A stretch of DNA of 64,000 nucleotides, from assembly GCF_900156505.1 (NCBI RefSeq), contig NZ_FTPR01000003.1, forward strand, positions 1 through 64,000. Direction: 5' to 3'. The notes beneath the pieces are model-generated. The model searched no databases. It had not been told where the DNA came from and was given only the letters and a program-made list of their open reading frames with translations. The first letter of the stretch is position 1; each line of letters begins with the position of its first letter. The position numbers were made by a program, and so were the translations under genes. Positions 45,563 through 55,291 of the stretch are shown here, in pieces. This stretch comes from Yoonia rosea (GTDB taxonomy: Bacteria > Pseudomonadota > Alphaproteobacteria > Rhodobacterales > Rhodobacteraceae).

Positions 45563-45848
45563 GAAAAATCTCTTCTGGAAGCACGGTAGCGCTGGGAAAT
45601 TATAGAATAGAACGGGTTGTCGTCAGAGGACACAAAAACTGTGGCAAAAATTAGTTCAATGTGCGCGGGGGCGCAATTTTTTGGGCTCTGCAGCACTATG
45701 TCTGCTCCATGGTGGCAGTGTCGCGGGCCAACAAGCCGTTAATCGCCCGCATCTGGCTTTCGCGCAGCCAAAGGCTTAGGCTTGAATGGTAGGGTATGGC
45801 GACTGTCGCGCCAAATTACGGCATCTAAATCAAAGGAGTGCTGACCAG

Positions 45849-46736
45849 ATGGCAAAGGAAACGATTGGTGTTGTCGGTGTCGGCTTGATGGGGCACGGAA
45901 TCGCCAAGAACCTGCTGGCGGCTGATTATCCGGTTACTGTGATTGCCCACCGCAACCGGACCCCGATCGAGAGCCTGACAGCACTTGGCGCGGTTGAGGT
46001 TGGCGACCTGACCCAAATGGCTGCGACATGTTCGGTGATCCACATCTGCGCCCCCGGATCGCCGCAGGTCGAAGAAATCGTTGATGCGCTGTTACCGGCG
46101 CTCAAGCGCGGCAGCATAGTTGTCGACTGCTCGACCTCTGATCCCACATCGACAATCGCATTGGCGCAAAAACTGGCCAAGGCCGGGTGCCACATGGCCG
46201 ATGCGCCGCTTGGTGGTACGCCCGTGCAGGCCGAGCAGGGGGAATTGGCCACAATGGTCGGGGCGGATGCCGAGGTTTTCGCGCGTCTTGAACCTGTCAT
46301 CGCAAGCTGGGCCGGCGCGATTGTGCACATCGGGCCGTGTGGGGCAGGGCACAAGATGAAGCTGCTCAACAACTTTGTCTCGCTTGGCTATGCCGCCCTA
46401 TATTCCGAGGCGCTTGCGCTCTCACGTAAGGTTGGTATTTCGGTCGATCAGTTCGACTCCGTCATTCGAGGAAGCCGGATGGACTGCGGTTTTTATCAAA
46501 CCTTCATGGGGTATGCTGTTGAGGGCAACCGCGAGGCGCATAAGTTCACACTGACCAACGCACTCAAGGATTTGCGCTATCTTGAAGCGATGGCGGATAG
46601 TATCGCGCTTGCCAATCCTGTCGGTAATGCGGTGAAAAACAGTTTCGCTCTGGCCAGCGCCGCAGGGGGCAGCGGGCCAGAGGATTATGTGCCGCATCTT
46701 GTTGACTACATCGCGCGGCAGAACGGTTTGGACTAG
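45849..46736 (+). CDS. NAD(P)-dependent 3-hydroxyisobutyrate dehydrogenase-family protein
   Basis: 295 residues from ATG at 45849 (MAKETIGVVGVGLMGHGIAK), with AAAGGAG nearby. Rossmann motif GVGLMG; ADAPLGGTPVQAEQGELATM and the catalytic lysine region GHKMKLLNNFVSLGY fit the beta-hydroxyacid dehydrogenase family (3-hydroxyisobutyrate, tartronate semialdehyde or related). The substrate is not determinable. Its stop overlaps the stop of the convergent PRC-barrel gene by 4 nt. Confidence 0.88.
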   Translation: MAKETIGVVGVGLMGHGIAKNLLAADYPVTVIAHRNRTPIESLTALGAVEVGDLTQMAATCSVIHICAPGSPQVEEIVDALLPALKRGSIVVDCSTSDPTSTIALAQKLAKAGCHMADAPLGGTPVQAEQGELATMVGADAEVFARLEPVIASWAGAIVHIGPCGAGHKMKLLNNFVSLGYAALYSEALALSRKVGISVDQFDSVIRGSRMDCGFYQTFMGYAVEGNREAHKFTLTNALKDLRYLEAMADSIALANPVGNAVKNSFALASAAGGSGPEDYVPHLVDYIARQNGLD

Positions 46737-47407
46737 AACACACCGTAGTAGGTTGCGACCTTGTCGGCCCAGTGCCGGTCAAGGGCGGTGGTATTTTCAA
46801 GCTGCGGGCTGGCGTCCAGCGTTGCGGCATCAATCGTGAGCACGGTTTTGGTATCGGCGTCGCCAACGGTTTCCACCAGATTGATCGGCAGCACGCGCTG
46901 GGTTTCGGGCAATACCACGCCGGTATCAACGGCAAGATGACTGACGGTAAGGTCCGCCGAACCAGCCAGAAGGCCGATCACCTTGCCAAGCTTGTCTGCC
47001 CCGTGACAGGCGACAGATCCCGAGACACTGCGCGCTGAAAACAGTCTGCCGTCCGGTGCGTTCTTTTCCAGAAATGTGGCTGCGACATCCTTGCTTGAGG
47101 GTCCAAGAAGCAATGACGGGATGTCGCTCAGCTGCAATCCGTCATCAAGGCCGACCTTTTCGATGACTTCCAGGTTCTCAAGGTCCGCTTTGTTTAATTG
47201 AAGTGTTACCGAGCGGTCGTCCGGGTCGATTTTGCCAATTTTATCGGCTGCAACGACGACGGTATGATTGGACAGCATTCCGCCCGTATCAATGGCCAGG
47301 TGTTTGATCTTCATTGTCTTCCGATCAATGAAGGCATCTACGATGGAGGCTTTGAAGTCTTCGGCTTGGGCTAAAAACCCAAAAAGATCATTTACTGAAA
47401 AGAGCAT
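46733..47407 (-). CDS. Double PRC-barrel domain protein
   Basis: 224 residues from ATG at 47407 (MLFSVNDLFGFLAQ), supported by AAAGGAA; longer starts lack support. Two related barrels are visible, marked by MKIKHLAIDTGGMLSNHTVV (first half) and LTVSHLAVDTGVVLPETQRV (second half). PRC-barrels occur in the photosynthetic reaction centre H subunit and in RimM. The protein is soluble with no signal peptide. Function is unknown. Confidence 0.78.
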   Translation of the reverse strand: MLFSVNDLFGFLAQAEDFKASIVDAFIDRKTMKIKHLAIDTGGMLSNHTVVVAADKIGKIDPDDRSVTLQLNKADLENLEVIEKVGLDDGLQLSDIPSLLLGPSSKDVAATFLEKNAPDGRLFSARSVSGSVACHGADKLGKVIGLLAGSADLTVSHLAVDTGVVLPETQRVLPINLVETVGDADTKTVLTIDAATLDASPQLENTTALDRHWADKVATYYGVF

Positions 47408-48008
47408 GAGAAATTCCTTTCTGTGTGCGTCTGTGAATGTGATGGAGGTTCCGTCAGCGCTGGGGGGTGTAACGATCAGTCGCAACCGTCGTGCCAGCAA
47501 CTGGCAATGCTTCGCAGGGGGGCGAAAGATTAGAAGGCCATGGCGCAGTCGCAGATGTATACGCTGCATGCGATCCTAGGCTTTGCGTAACGGTTTCGCT
47601 GCGGCATTCCGCCCCTCTTTCTTGCGTCGTTGGGCGCCGATCACGGTCAGCGCTACTGCCGCTATACGTGGGGCTTATCTGAAAAATTCAACATTTTCGG
47701 GTGTTTTCGCCAAAAGCGATGCGCGATTTCAAAATAGCGCTGCCGATTATCCTGTGCGCCCGGTAGGTTGTCCGCGGGGCGGGAAAAGAGCAAAGACCAC
47801 GCTTTCGAAACATTGGAGGTGGGCGCCGGACAATGCGACAGCGGCTGTTCTGTGGCGGCACAATCAGTTGTGTTTTTCAGAACCAAGGTGTTGTCTGTCC
47901 CGAAAAAATCTAGCACAAAACAGCATGCTCTGGCACTTCGGGGTTTTACCCTGCACAGTGCGTGACAGCAAAAAATCAAATCATCGTCTTAACCAGCAGG
48001 AGACTTCT
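47408..48008 (+). other. Intergenic region upstream of the peptide transporter operon
   Basis: About 600 nt between divergent genes. I see no gene I can support; short frames here lack RBS and family similarity. A TATACG at 47662 resembles the ribosomal -10 but has no -35 at 17 bp. The promoter of the downstream operon probably lies in the 3' half, before the GGAGA RBS. Confidence 0.5.
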
Positions 48009-49613
48009 ATGTCGATATTTACCAAGGATCAAAGCTTCGCGCATGCGCGAAAAATGCTTTCGGTGTCCGCCCTCGCCCTCGCAATGACCTCGGTGTCTGC
48101 CAACGCCGAGACACTGCGCTGGGCACGTGTCGCTGATGCGCTGACGCTTGATCCGCATTCCCAGAACGAAGGTCCGACGTCGACATTGCTGCACCACATC
48201 TATGAAACGCTTGTGGGGCGTGCGACGGACGGTTCGCTGACCCCGCGTCTGGCAACAGACTGGCGCATCAGCGAAGAAGACCCTTCTGTCTGGATTTTCA
48301 CGCTGCGCGAAGGTGTGACGTTCCATGATGGTTCCGAGTTCAACGCCGAGGACGTGGTATTCTCTTTGAACCGTGTACGTGCCGAAAGCTCGGGCTTCAA
48401 AGCGTTGCATGGTGCTGTTGAAAGCGTGTCGATGGTCGATGACTATACCGTCCACGTGAAAATGACCGGCCCGTCGCCGCTGTATGTACAGAACCTGACA
48501 AACACATTCATCATGGATCAGGGTTGGGCCGAGGCAAACGACGTGGTTGAGCCGCAGAACTTTGCTGCCGGTGAGGAAAACTTTGCCGTACGCAACACCA
48601 ACGGGACCGGCCCCTACACGCTGGTATCGCGTGATCCCGAAGTGCGGACTGTGATGGCTGCGTTTGATGGCCACTGGGACGAAGCCCCGGCCGTGACCGA
48701 GATCATCTACACCCCGATTTCAGAGGCCGCGACCCGCGTTGCCGCACTGCTTTCGGGTGAAGTCGATGTGGTACAGGATGTGCCCGTGCAGGATATTGCA
48801 CGTCTTGAGCAGACCGAAGGCGTCAAGATCACAACCGGCCCTGAAAACCGCAACATCTTTTTCGCCTATGACATGGTGTCGGACACGCTGCGGTCCTCTG
48901 ATGCCGCCGACAACCCTTTCAAAAAGCCTGAAATTCGCGAAGCAATGGCCCTCGTTCTGGACCGCGACGCGATCCAGCAGGTCGTGATGCGCGGCCAGTC
49001 ACAGCCATCAGCGGCCCCATTGCCGCCGTTTGTGAACGGCTGGACCGAAGAGATGAACGCTTATGGTTCACCAGATGTGGAACGCGCCGCGCAGCTTGTG
49101 GTCGAAGCGGGTTATCCTGACGGGTTCTCGGTTGATCTGAACTGCCCGAATGACCGTTATCTGAACGACGAAGCGATCTGTCAGGCGATGGTCGGCATGC
49201 TGGGCCGCGCGAACATCCGCGCCAATCTGGTGTCGCAGACACGCAGCCTGCACTTCCCGCTGATCGAAAACTGGGAAACCGATTTCTATCTGCTGGGCTG
49301 GGGTGTACCGACATTTGACAGCGCCTATATCTTCAACTTCCTCGTGCACACCCGTGAAGACGCCTATGGCGCATATAACGGATCGCGTTACTCGAACCCC
49401 GAGGTTGATGCGAAAATCGAGGCTCTGGCGACCATGACCGATCTGGAAGCGCGCGATGCGACGATCGCCGAAATCTGGGATCAAGTAATGGAAGACCGCG
49501 TTTTCCTGAACGTGCACAACCAGATGCTGGCCTACGCAATGCGTGACGACATCAACCTTGATGTGCATCCTGAAAACCAGCCGAAGATGACGACTGTCAC
49601 TTTCAACAACTAA
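48009..49613 (+). CDS. Peptide/nickel-type ABC transporter, periplasmic binding protein
   Basis: 534 residues from ATG at 48009 (MSIFTKDQSFAHARKMLSVS); signal peptide to about residue 33 (VSANA). Family 5 binding-protein features are LTLDPHSQNEGPTSTLLHHI, WRISEEDPSVWIFTLREGVT and FHDGSEFNAEDVVFSLNRV. The ligand may be a dipeptide, oligopeptide or another solute. A frame extending to 47583 is upstream noise. A stem-loop follows before the permease genes. Confidence 0.92.
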   Translation: MSIFTKDQSFAHARKMLSVSALALAMTSVSANAETLRWARVADALTLDPHSQNEGPTSTLLHHIYETLVGRATDGSLTPRLATDWRISEEDPSVWIFTLREGVTFHDGSEFNAEDVVFSLNRVRAESSGFKALHGAVESVSMVDDYTVHVKMTGPSPLYVQNLTNTFIMDQGWAEANDVVEPQNFAAGEENFAVRNTNGTGPYTLVSRDPEVRTVMAAFDGHWDEAPAVTEIIYTPISEAATRVAALLSGEVDVVQDVPVQDIARLEQTEGVKITTGPENRNIFFAYDMVSDTLRSSDAADNPFKKPEIREAMALVLDRDAIQQVVMRGQSQPSAAPLPPFVNGWTEEMNAYGSPDVERAAQLVVEAGYPDGFSVDLNCPNDRYLNDEAICQAMVGMLGRANIRANLVSQTRSLHFPLIENWETDFYLLGWGVPTFDSAYIFNFLVHTREDAYGAYNGSRYSNPEVDAKIEALATMTDLEARDATIAEIWDQVMEDRVFLNVHNQMLAYAMRDDINLDVHPENQPKMTTVTFNN

Positions 49614-49628
49614 TACGTCTTGAACCTT

Positions 49629-49668
49629 TTGCCCGCGTGGTTTAGCGCCACGCGGGCAATTTGTATTT
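49629..49668 (+). terminator. Stem-loop between binding-protein gene and permeases
   Basis: TTGCCCGCGTGG (49629-49640), loop TTTAGCG, CCACGCGGGCAA (49648-49659), perfect 12-bp stem, then TTTGTATTT. A partial terminator or 3'-stabilising stem, the third such case in this window after an ABC binding-protein gene. Confidence 0.8.
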
Positions 49669-49718
49669 GTGTCAATGGGGCTGACCTATTCGCACAGCAA
49701 TGAAGGGGCTATTTCATC

Positions 49719-50702
49719 ATGCTGGCCTATATCATCCGCCGTATCCTGCAATCCGTCTTGGTGATGCTTGTCGTGGCTTTGGTGTCCTTTGCCCTGTTTC
49801 GTTTTGTCGGTGACCCGATCAATTCGATGGTCGGGCAGGAAACGTCGATTGCCGACCGCGAAGCGTTGCGCGACCAGTTGGGATTGAACGACCCGTTCCT
49901 GAGCCAATTCGCGACATTTGTGACCCGTGCCGCCCAAGGCGATTTCGGGATATCCTACCGCTTGCAACAGCCTGTGATGGAACTGATCTTGTCGCGCCTG
50001 CCGGCAACGCTGGAACTGGCGCTGGTGTCGGGGGTGCTGGCCTTTGTCTTTGGTGTCGGTTTTGGCGTCTACACAGCACTACGACGCAACGGTTGGGTGT
50101 CGAACACGATCATGACGGTGTCTTTGATTGGCGTATCGCTGCCCACCTTCCTGATTGGTGTTCTGCTGATCTGGGTTTTCGCGGTCGAACTGCAATGGCT
50201 CCCCAGTTTTGGCCGCGGTGAAACGGTTGAGATCGGCGGCTGGACGACCGGTTTTCTGACACCCACGGGCCGCGCTTCTTTGATCCTGCCCGCGATCACG
50301 CTGGGGCTTTATCAGATGACGTTGATCATGCGCCTTGTGCGTGCCGAGATGCTCGAAGTGCTCCGCACCGACTATATCAAATTCGCGCGGGCACGTGGCC
50401 TGAGCAATCGCGCGGTCAACTTTGGCCATGCCCTCAAGAACACCATGGTGCCGGTGATTACCATCACCGGTTTGCAATTGGGGTCGATTATCGCTTTTGC
50501 CATCATCACGGAAACCGTTTTCCAGTGGCCGGGCGTGGGTGCGCTGTTCATCAACTCGGTCCGCTTTGTCGATGTACCTGTGATGGCGGCCTATCTGATG
50601 ATGATCGCGCTGGTATTCGTGATCATCAACCTGATCGTTGATTTGCTTTATTATGCGGTTGATCCGCGGCTGCGCGTCGATCGCGCGGCGACACGGCATT
50701 AA
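49719..50702 (+). CDS. dppB: Peptide ABC transporter, permease (DppB-type)
   Basis: 327 residues with about six helices. Starts MLAYIIRRILQSVLVMLVVA; DPINSMVGQETSIADREALR is the DppB periplasmic region, and the EAA-type loop is DYIKFARARGLSNRAVNFGH. It pairs with the next permease, 12 nt downstream. Confidence 0.93.
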   Translation: MLAYIIRRILQSVLVMLVVALVSFALFRFVGDPINSMVGQETSIADREALRDQLGLNDPFLSQFATFVTRAAQGDFGISYRLQQPVMELILSRLPATLELALVSGVLAFVFGVGFGVYTALRRNGWVSNTIMTVSLIGVSLPTFLIGVLLIWVFAVELQWLPSFGRGETVEIGGWTTGFLTPTGRASLILPAITLGLYQMTLIMRLVRAEMLEVLRTDYIKFARARGLSNRAVNFGHALKNTMVPVITITGLQLGSIIAFAIITETVFQWPGVGALFINSVRFVDVPVMAAYLMMIALVFVIINLIVDLLYYAVDPRLRVDRAATRH

Positions 50703-50714
50703 GGATTTACTGAC

Positions 50715-51629
50715 ATGAACCGCCTTGCTCGCATGTGGGACAGTGATATTGCTTGGTCCTTTCGGAATACACCGGTCGCGATTGTTGCCGCAATAATCGC
50801 GTTGATCATCGTGCTGGGTGCTGTTTTTGCACCGTGGATTGCACCCTATGATCCGTTCAATTCGGCATCTCTGAACCTGATGGACGGTTTCACCCCGCCA
50901 GGTGAGCCGAACCAGTTCACCGGCAATACCTATTTGATGGGCACCGACAATCAGGGCCGCGACATCTTCTCGACGATTCTTTATGGCGCGCGGATTTCGC
51001 TATTTGTGGGCTTCTCTGCCGTCGTGTTTGCCTTGGTGCTGGGTATCGGGCTCGGGCTGTTGGCGGGGTGGCGCGGTGGCTGGGTCGATAGCCTGATCAT
51101 GCGTATTGCGGATGTGCAGTTGTCATTTCCGTCCATCCTGATTGCATTGCTGATCTTTGGTGTGGCGCGCGGCTTTATCCCGCCCTCGATGCGTGAAGAG
51201 GTTGCGATCTGGGTTTTGATCGTCTCGATCGGCCTGTCGGATTGGGTGCAATACGCCCGTGTGGTGCGTGGTGCCGCAATGGTTGAGAAGTCTAAGGAAT
51301 ACGTGCAGGCCGCCCGCGTCATCGGCGTACATCCCGCGCGTATCGTTTTGCGCCATATCCTGCCCAACGTGATGGGACCTGTGCTCGTGATCGCAACGAT
51401 CGGTCTGGCGCTCGCGATCATCGCCGAAGCAACCCTGTCCTTTCTGGGCGTCGGTGTGCCGCCGACACAACCGAGCCTTGGTACGCTGATCCGGATTGGC
51501 CAGCAGTATCTCTTCTCTGGCGAATGGTGGATTTTGCTGTTCCCGGCCATCGCACTCTTGCTGCTCGCTTTGTCGGTCAACCTTTTGGGTGACTGGCTGC
51601 GCGACGCGCTGAACCCACGGCTAAGGTGA
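50715..51629 (+). CDS. dppC: Peptide ABC transporter, permease (DppC-type)
   Basis: 304 residues. An N-terminal OppC_N helix is followed by GTDNQGRDIFSTILYGARIS and the loop KEYVQAARVIGVHPARIVLR. The stop overlaps a GTG before the next gene. Confidence 0.93.
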   Translation: MNRLARMWDSDIAWSFRNTPVAIVAAIIALIIVLGAVFAPWIAPYDPFNSASLNLMDGFTPPGEPNQFTGNTYLMGTDNQGRDIFSTILYGARISLFVGFSAVVFALVLGIGLGLLAGWRGGWVDSLIMRIADVQLSFPSILIALLIFGVARGFIPPSMREEVAIWVLIVSIGLSDWVQYARVVRGAAMVEKSKEYVQAARVIGVHPARIVLRHILPNVMGPVLVIATIGLALAIIAEATLSFLGVGVPPTQPSLGTLIRIGQQYLFSGEWWILLFPAIALLLLALSVNLLGDWLRDALNPRLR

Positions 51630-51634
51630 CAATT

Positions 51635-52639
51635 ATGACCGATGCTTTGCTTTCCGTCCGTAACCTGCGGGTCGAATTCCCGACACGTCGCGGTATTCTG
51701 ACTGCGATTGACGATGTGTCTTTTGATATCATGCCCGGCGAGGTGCTGGGCGTGGTAGGTGAATCCGGTGCGGGCAAATCGCTAACCGGTGCCGCGATCA
51801 TCGGCCTGCTGGAACCGCCGGGGCGCATTGCCGGTGGTGAAGTCCTGCTCAAGGGCGAACGGATCGACAATCTGGGCGCCGAAGCCATGCGCCGGATCCG
51901 TGGCAAGCGGATCGGCATGGTGTTTCAGGACCCGCTGACAAGCCTGAACCCGCTCTATACCGTGGCCCAGCAGTTGATCGAGACCATCCGCACGCACGCG
52001 GATATTTCCGAAAGTGAGGCACGCAAAAAGGCTATCGCCTTGCTTGACCGCGTGGGTATTCCTGCGGCAGCGCGGCGCATCGACGATTACCCGCACCATT
52101 TTTCAGGCGGCATGCGCCAGCGCGTTGTCATTGCCCTTGCGCTTTGCGCCGAGCCGGAGCTGGTGATCGCGGACGAGCCCACGACAGCGCTTGATGTGTC
52201 GGTGCAAAGCCAGATCATCGACCTGATCAAGGAAATCTGCGCGGAACGGGGTGCCGCGGTGATGCTGATCACCCATGATATGGGCGTGATTGCCGAAACC
52301 GCCGACCGTGTGGCGGTGCTCTATGCGGGCCGGATTGCTGAAATCGGACCCGTGCGGCAGGTCATTACCGCAGCTGAACATCCCTATACCGCAGGTCTGA
52401 TGGGTTCGATCCCGACGCTGACGCAAACCGATGCGCGGCTGGTGCAAATCCCGGGTGCGATGCCCCGGCTGAATGCTATCCCGCAGGGCTGCGCCTTTAA
52501 TCCGCGCTGCGAAAAAGCGTTTGATCGCTGTTTCAAAGAACGTCCCGCACCTGTCCTGCGTGACGCAGACGGGCGCAAGGTTGCGTGCTGGCTGTATGAT
52601 GCCATCGACACACCTGCAAAGGAGCAAGCGAATGGCTGA
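51635..52639 (+). CDS. dppD: Peptide ABC transporter, ATP-binding protein (DppD-type)
   Basis: 334 residues from ATG at 51635, with AAGG eight bases upstream; GTG at 51626 is an alternative. Walker A GESGAGKSL, signature FSGGMRQRVVIALAL, Walker B LVIADEPTTALDVS and H-loop ITHDMGVIAETA are intact, plus the C-terminal oligopeptide motif GCAFNPRCEKAFDRC with cysteines. It overlaps the next gene by 8 nt. Confidence 0.94.
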   Translation: MTDALLSVRNLRVEFPTRRGILTAIDDVSFDIMPGEVLGVVGESGAGKSLTGAAIIGLLEPPGRIAGGEVLLKGERIDNLGAEAMRRIRGKRIGMVFQDPLTSLNPLYTVAQQLIETIRTHADISESEARKKAIALLDRVGIPAAARRIDDYPHHFSGGMRQRVVIALALCAEPELVIADEPTTALDVSVQSQIIDLIKEICAERGAAVMLITHDMGVIAETADRVAVLYAGRIAEIGPVRQVITAAEHPYTAGLMGSIPTLTQTDARLVQIPGAMPRLNAIPQGCAFNPRCEKAFDRCFKERPAPVLRDADGRKVACWLYDAIDTPAKEQANG

Positions 52640-53627
52640 TGCGCTGCTGAAGATCGAACACCTGACGCGGTATTTCGATATTTCGAAACCTTTCCTGAAC
52701 CGGATGCTGGAACGCGATGAAAAGCAGTTCCTGACGGCGGTGGCCGACGTGAGCTTCGAAATCAAGCGTGGAGAAACCTTTGCGCTGGTGGGTGAAAGCG
52801 GGTCGGGGAAATCGACAATTGCAAAGTTGGTCGTAGGATTGCTTGGCGCATCAGAAGGGACCATCGAATTTGATGGGCATAAGATGACAGGCACGACAGG
52901 AACCGCGATGCGCGATCTGCGCCGCCGGTTCCAGATGATCTTTCAAGACCCTTTCGCAAGCCTGAACCCGCGCTGGCGCGTTGGTGATATCATCGCCGAG
53001 CCGATCCATACGTTTGGCCTGCTCAAAGGGGCTGACGTGACGAACCGTGTGGGTGAATTGCTGGATACGGTGGGCCTGTCCGCCAAAGACGCCGAAAAGT
53101 TTCCGCATGAGTTTTCCGGCGGCCAGCGCCAGCGGATCGCGATTGCACGCGCGCTGTCATCCAAACCTGAATTCATCGTCTGTGACGAACCGACCTCGGC
53201 GCTGGATGTGTCGGTGCAGGCGCAGATTTTGAACCTGATGAAGGACCTTCAGGACGAAATGGGCCTGACCTATCTTTTCATCAGCCATGACCTTTCGGTC
53301 GTGCGGCACATGGCGAGCCGGATTGGCGTGCTTTATCTGGGCCGTCTGGTCGAAGTGGCCGATGGCAAGACGCTGTTCTCCTCCCCGCAGCATCCCTATA
53401 CGCAGATGCTCCTCGATGCGGTGCCTGATCTGGCACTGTCCGGACGGCGGCGCAAACCTGTCGATGGTGAAATCCCCAACCCGATCAATCCGCCACCCGG
53501 CTGCGCCTTCCACCCGCGCTGCCCGCTGGCCATGGACCGCTGCAAGGTTGATGCGCCCCATCAGGTCGCGACAGAGACCGGTTATGCGGCGTGCTTTGCG
53601 CTGGAAGCCGAAGCAAAGGCAAGCTGA
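52632..53627 (+). CDS. dppF: Peptide ABC transporter, ATP-binding protein (DppF-type)
   Basis: 331 residues from ATG at 52632 with AAAGGAG RBS. Walker A GESGSGKST, signature FSGGQRQRIAIARAL, Walker [15 protein letters not shown] and the C-terminal GCAFHPRCPLAMDRC motif. Second ATPase of the transporter; last gene of the operon. The stop is 34 nt from that of the convergent glutamine synthetase gene. Confidence 0.94.
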   Translation: MADALLKIEHLTRYFDISKPFLNRMLERDEKQFLTAVADVSFEIKRGETFALVGESGSGKSTIAKLVVGLLGASEGTIEFDGHKMTGTTGTAMRDLRRRFQMIFQDPFASLNPRWRVGDIIAEPIHTFGLLKGADVTNRVGELLDTVGLSAKDAEKFPHEFSGGQRQRIAIARALSSKPEFIVCDEPTSALDVSVQAQILNLMKDLQDEMGLTYLFISHDLSVVRHMASRIGVLYLGRLVEVADGKTLFSSPQHPYTQMLLDAVPDLALSGRRRKPVDGEIPNPINPPPGCAFHPRCPLAMDRCKVDAPHQVATETGYAACFALEAEAKAS

Positions 53628-53661
53628 GCGGATCAGGCGGGGCGCGGGCTTTGGACCGCCG

Positions 53662-55038
53662 TCAGACGGTTTCCAGATAGCTATGGAATTCGAAGTCCGT
53701 GACGTGGCGGGCAAAGCGTTTGAGTTCCTGCGTCTTGCATTCCACCAGCATCGTTTGAAGGCGCTTGGAGAAAATGTTCTGCACGTGCTTGCCGCGGTTG
53801 AACGCCTGAATCGCTGTCGCCCAATCAAGGGGCAAGTGGTCGAGTTTCAGACTGTAGGCATCGCCCTCGATCGGCTGGGCAGGTTCCATTTTTGCTTCGA
53901 TCCCGATCAGTGCCCCGCCAAGAATACTGCCAACCACCAGATACGGGTTCGCATCAGCCCCCGCGACCCTGTGTTCGATCCGGCGCGCTTTGTGGTTGCC
54001 GCCGGGAATGCGGATCGCGGCGGTGCGGTTTTCATAGCCCCAAGCCACGCTGGTCGGGGCATGTGCCCCCGGTAGCAAACGGCGGTAGGAATTTTCATGC
54101 GGCGCAAATGTCAGGGTGTTTTCCTGCATCGTCTCCAATAGCCCTGCCACGGCATTCAGCATCAGCGGCGTGCCTTCCGCGCCGCCGTTGTCGAACAGGT
54201 TGACGCCGTTCTCATCGACAAGGCTGAAATGCACGTGAAAGCCGCTGCCGGACCGTTCACCGTAAGGTTTGGCCATAAAGGTCGCGGCCAATCCGTGCTT
54301 GCGCGCGATCCCGCGGACTAGCCGCTTGAACAACACGGCATCGTCGGCGGCCTGAAGCGGATCGTTGACATGCATCATGTTGATTTCAAATTGCCCGGCC
54401 CCATTTTCCGAAATCGCGGCATCGGCGGGAATGCCTTGTTCGTGGCAGGCCTGATAGACATCGTTCAGGAAGCTGTCGAAATGCTGCAATTCATCCAGGG
54501 ACAAGGCACCGTCTGAATCAAGCCGCTTGCCCGTGACAGGTGACCGGGGTGGCTGCGGGCGTTCTTCACTGGGATCGCACAGATAGAATTCAAGCTCGGT
54601 TGCCACGACGGGCGTGAGGCCAAGTGCCTTGTAGCGATCAACGATGTTGGCCAGTGCATGGCGCGGGTCGCCCAGAAACGGATTGCCATCATCCGTATGC
54701 ATCCAGAACATCGCCAAGGCCGAGGGTTGGCTGGTCCAGTTGATCAGGACAAGCGGGCGGCCGGTGTGTTCGCAGATCCCGTCTGAATCGCCCGTTTCAA
54801 AAACCAGTTCGTTGTTCTCGATGTCTTCGCCCCAGACATCCATGCTCAGGATTGACAGCGGCATCCGCAGCCCACCATCAAGCGACGCACGCGCCTTTTC
54901 AATCGGCAGCCGCTTGCCGCGCATTGTGCCGTTCAGATCGCAAACACAGACAAAAACACTCTCGATCTCGGGGTGCTCCTGCAGCCATGTCATGATATTT
55001 GTGGTCGTGGTTGCTCGTGGCTCATTCTGGGCAGTCAT
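53662..55038 (-). CDS. Second glutamine synthetase-family protein (PuuA-like)
   Basis: 458 residues from ATG at 55038, preceded by AAAGGA; an upstream ATG at 55074 is weaker. Motifs VVATELEFYLCD, NGAGQFEINMMHVNDPLQAA, FMAKPYGERSGSGFHVHFS and NRTAAIRIPGGNHKARRIEH place it in the same family as the gene at 37236 but clearly diverged. It may glutamylate a polyamine or other amine. It is divergent from the Orn/Lys/Arg decarboxylase, fitting an amine substrate. Confidence 0.87.
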   Translation of the reverse strand: MTAQNEPRATTTTNIMTWLQEHPEIESVFVCVCDLNGTMRGKRLPIEKARASLDGGLRMPLSILSMDVWGEDIENNELVFETGDSDGICEHTGRPLVLINWTSQPSALAMFWMHTDDGNPFLGDPRHALANIVDRYKALGLTPVVATELEFYLCDPSEERPQPPRSPVTGKRLDSDGALSLDELQHFDSFLNDVYQACHEQGIPADAAISENGAGQFEINMMHVNDPLQAADDAVLFKRLVRGIARKHGLAATFMAKPYGERSGSGFHVHFSLVDENGVNLFDNGGAEGTPLMLNAVAGLLETMQENTLTFAPHENSYRRLLPGAHAPTSVAWGYENRTAAIRIPGGNHKARRIEHRVAGADANPYLVVGSILGGALIGIEAKMEPAQPIEGDAYSLKLDHLPLDWATAIQAFNRGKHVQNIFSKRLQTMLVECKTQELKRFARHVTDFEFHSYLETV

Positions 55039-55187
55039 AGTGCGATCCTTTGGATGTCCTGACGTCATATCCATGCGGCGGCCATGCTGTGAATGCGCAT
55101 TTATGCCTGCTCAAGGATGCAAGATATGTCTAGCCTGCGGCGCAGGTGACTGCCAGTGGGAAGTATATGTGCAGCCATGGACATCGG

Positions 55188-55210
55188 CCCATAAGTAGCC
55201 CCATAAGTAG
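55188..55210. repeat. 12-bp-spaced direct repeat CCCATAAGTAG upstream of the decarboxylase
   Basis: CCCATAAGTAG occurs at 55188-55198 and again at 55200-55210. The 12-nt period is close to one helical turn. It lies between the divergent glutamine synthetase-like gene and the decarboxylase gene and could be a regulator-binding site. Confidence 0.5.
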
Positions 55211-55291
55211 GCAACGATGGTGGTTCGAAACGCCGTTTGTGTCGATTCTCAAGAGGGCGTCATCCACCAAGTCTGGAGCTAGGAAAGCATC

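Noticed and set aside
47662..47667. TATACG resembling the ribosomal -10 box
   Set aside because: The sequence 17 bp upstream is ATCACG, without a -35-like TTG, and no ribosomal gene follows.
47491..47965. Two short plus-strand frames in the long intergenic region
   Set aside because: No RBS, non-ATG starts or low-complexity composition, and no family signal.
47583..48008. 142-residue N-terminal extension of the peptide-binding protein
   Set aside because: The signal peptide begins at 48009, after a good RBS; the upstream frame has no recognisable features.
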